A DNA stretch of 5,347 nucleotides from Treponema sp. (GTDB taxonomy: Bacteria > Spirochaetota > Spirochaetia > Treponematales > Treponemataceae). Of the stretch, positions 4,573-5,347 are shown piece by piece (position 1 is the first letter of the stretch; each line of letters begins with the position of its first letter). Both the position numbers and the translations under genes were made by a program. The notes beneath the pieces were generated by a model. The model worked only from the letters and a program-made list of their open reading frames with translations. It was not told the DNA's origin and searched no databases. The stretch is from contig JAFZWX010000160.1 in NCBI GenBank assembly GCA_017617145.1, positions 1 through 5,347 on the forward strand, in the 5' to 3' direction.

Positions 4573-5347
4573 TTATTTCTCGTTGTTCCCTATTTCCAAA
4601 GCGGTTTTGTTTTTTGCATTTAGAGCAGAAACAGCCTTTTGTCCTGTAGCTTTTTCGTATTCCTGGCGAGCCTTATTTGCAACTTTTCCACCCCGAACAG
4701 CTACTTTTTTGCTTTCATTAAAACCTTCCGGTTTTTCCTGTTTTGAAATGGAAGTTGCAGTAACTTCGGCAAGCATATTCAAAACAAGTTCAATATTAGT
4801 CATATTATCTCTGAGATTTTCTTTTTTAAGACCTTTCTTTTGTTTGTATTCTTTTACCGAAAGTCCGCTCCAGGCTTTTGTCATCTCGTTTGTAAGAATT
4901 GCGTAATCTTTTTCTTTTTCAATTCCACGAGCCTTCCATTCATCTGTAAGTTCTTTACGCATTTCGATTGTCTGTAAACGCTGATTAATCCAGCCTTCTG
5001 TATATCCTTTGGCACGGTAAAAGTCGGCACCACGGAGGATTGCTTTTTCTGGGTCGGCAATTTCATCTAAACGGTCAGCACCTACCTGTGCGAGCCACAC
5101 CTTAAATGGTTCTGCTTTTGGAGAAGGAATAGATTGAACTAAACGGAGAACACCTTTTGTATTAAGAACATCTGTTGAATAGTTTTTCCCATCAGATGCC
5201 GGGAGTTTCAGTTGGTGACAATTTGTCACCAACTCACTACCTTCAGTTTTTAAGCGTTGCTTTAATTTATTCCAATACTTTCTTGCTGTAGTATAATCAG
5301 CACTATCTGCTAAAATCCAGCAAATATCCACTACCGAAAAATACCAG
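4573..5347 (-). CDS. Bro-N domain protein (phage antirepressor-like), 5' end outside window
   Basis: The frame is open from the right edge. Residues WYFSVV precede the GTG at 5329-5331, matching the conserved start region of Bro-N proteins, so the true start lies beyond the window and the GTG is an internal Val codon. The Bro-N (BRO/antirepressor) DNA-binding region follows, with WILADSADYTTARKYW, VTNCHQLKL, TDVLNTKGVLRLVQSIPSPK and AEPFKVWLAQVG recognisable. After it comes a conserved C-terminal half (EWKARGIEK, LTNEMTKAWSGLSVKEYKQ, NLRDNMTNIELVLNMLAE) and a basic RGGKVANKAR tail. Relatives occur in prophages, mobile islands and also as chromosomal genes; the function of this C-terminal type is poorly known and a DNA-binding regulatory role is inferred. 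Its stop lies 9 bp from the serpin stop. A perfect palindrome sits inside the gene at 5210-5234. Confidence 0.85.
   Translation of the reverse strand, partial: WYFSVVDICWILADSADYTTARKYWNKLKQRLKTEGSELVTNCHQLKLPASDGKNYSTDVLNTKGVLRLVQSIPSPKAEPFKVWLAQVGADRLDEIADPEKAILRGADFYRAKGYTEGWINQRLQTIEMRKELTDEWKARGIEKEKDYAILTNEMTKAWSGLSVKEYKQKKGLKKENLRDNMTNIELVLNMLAEVTATSISKQEKPEGFNESKKVAVRGGKVANKARQEYEKATGQKAVSALNAKNKTALEIGNNEK
5210..5234. repeat. 25-bp perfect palindrome inside the Bro-N gene
   Basis: The arms AGTTGGTGACAA (5210-5221) and TTGTCACCAACT (5223-5234) are exact reverse complements around a single central base at 5222. The site encodes the conserved ELVTNCHQL stretch of the Bro-N protein on the minus strand. 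Its symmetry is that of a dimeric transcription-factor operator, or of a small hairpin in the mRNA. There is no T tract, so it is not a standard terminator. Confidence 0.7.

Overview
The window holds five protein-coding genes (one of them cut by the window end), a short tail of a sixth at the left edge, and two short regulatory intergenic regions. Base composition is AT-rich in the intergenic DNA and moderate in the genes. The gene set is a CBS/DRTGG-type family II pyrophosphatase, a PHP phosphoesterase, a cytoplasmic NodB-type deacetylase, a bacterial serpin with a Sec signal peptide and a Bro-N protein. It fits an anaerobic, host- or rumen-associated bacterium. A Treponema-like spirochaete is my best guess and a Clostridia-type Firmicute is the alternative; this is inference from gene flavour, since no rRNA or marker gene is present.

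Layout. Positions 1-74 are the 3' end of a rightward gene with a coiled-coil tail. Positions 75-296 are non-coding. They contain three copies of CGGTTAGA within a near-duplicated block, a 14-bp perfect palindrome, a possible promoter, and a very long two-storey hairpin (166-250) flanked by A and T tracts, which probably terminates transcription from both sides. Positions 297-3337 are a leftward operon of three tightly packed genes: PHP phosphoesterase, then polysaccharide deacetylase (4-nt ATGA overlap), then CBS/DRTGG pyrophosphatase (start codon directly abutting the preceding stop). The operon has a near-consensus promoter at 3344-3372 whose predicted start site falls on the first ATG, so its first gene is probably translated from a leaderless mRNA. 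The serpin (3403-4563) is transcribed divergently from that operon. It converges, with only 9 bp between stop codons, on a leftward Bro-N gene that runs off the right edge.

How the genes may work together. The three operon genes are all hydrolases with metal-binding motifs, two of them phosphoesterase-type, and all three lack export signals, so a shared cytoplasmic salvage role is possible but not shown. The serpin is predicted to be exported and would act on proteases in the periplasm or outside the cell. The Bro-N gene is of a type often found on phages and mobile elements. It carries a 25-bp perfect palindrome inside its coding sequence. I see no complete insertion sequence, CRISPR array, tRNA or rRNA. 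The observations most worth following are the composite hairpin with its upstream repeats, the leaderless operon promoter, the palindrome inside the Bro-N gene, and the GC-rich reactive-loop segment of the serpin with its unusual hinge.
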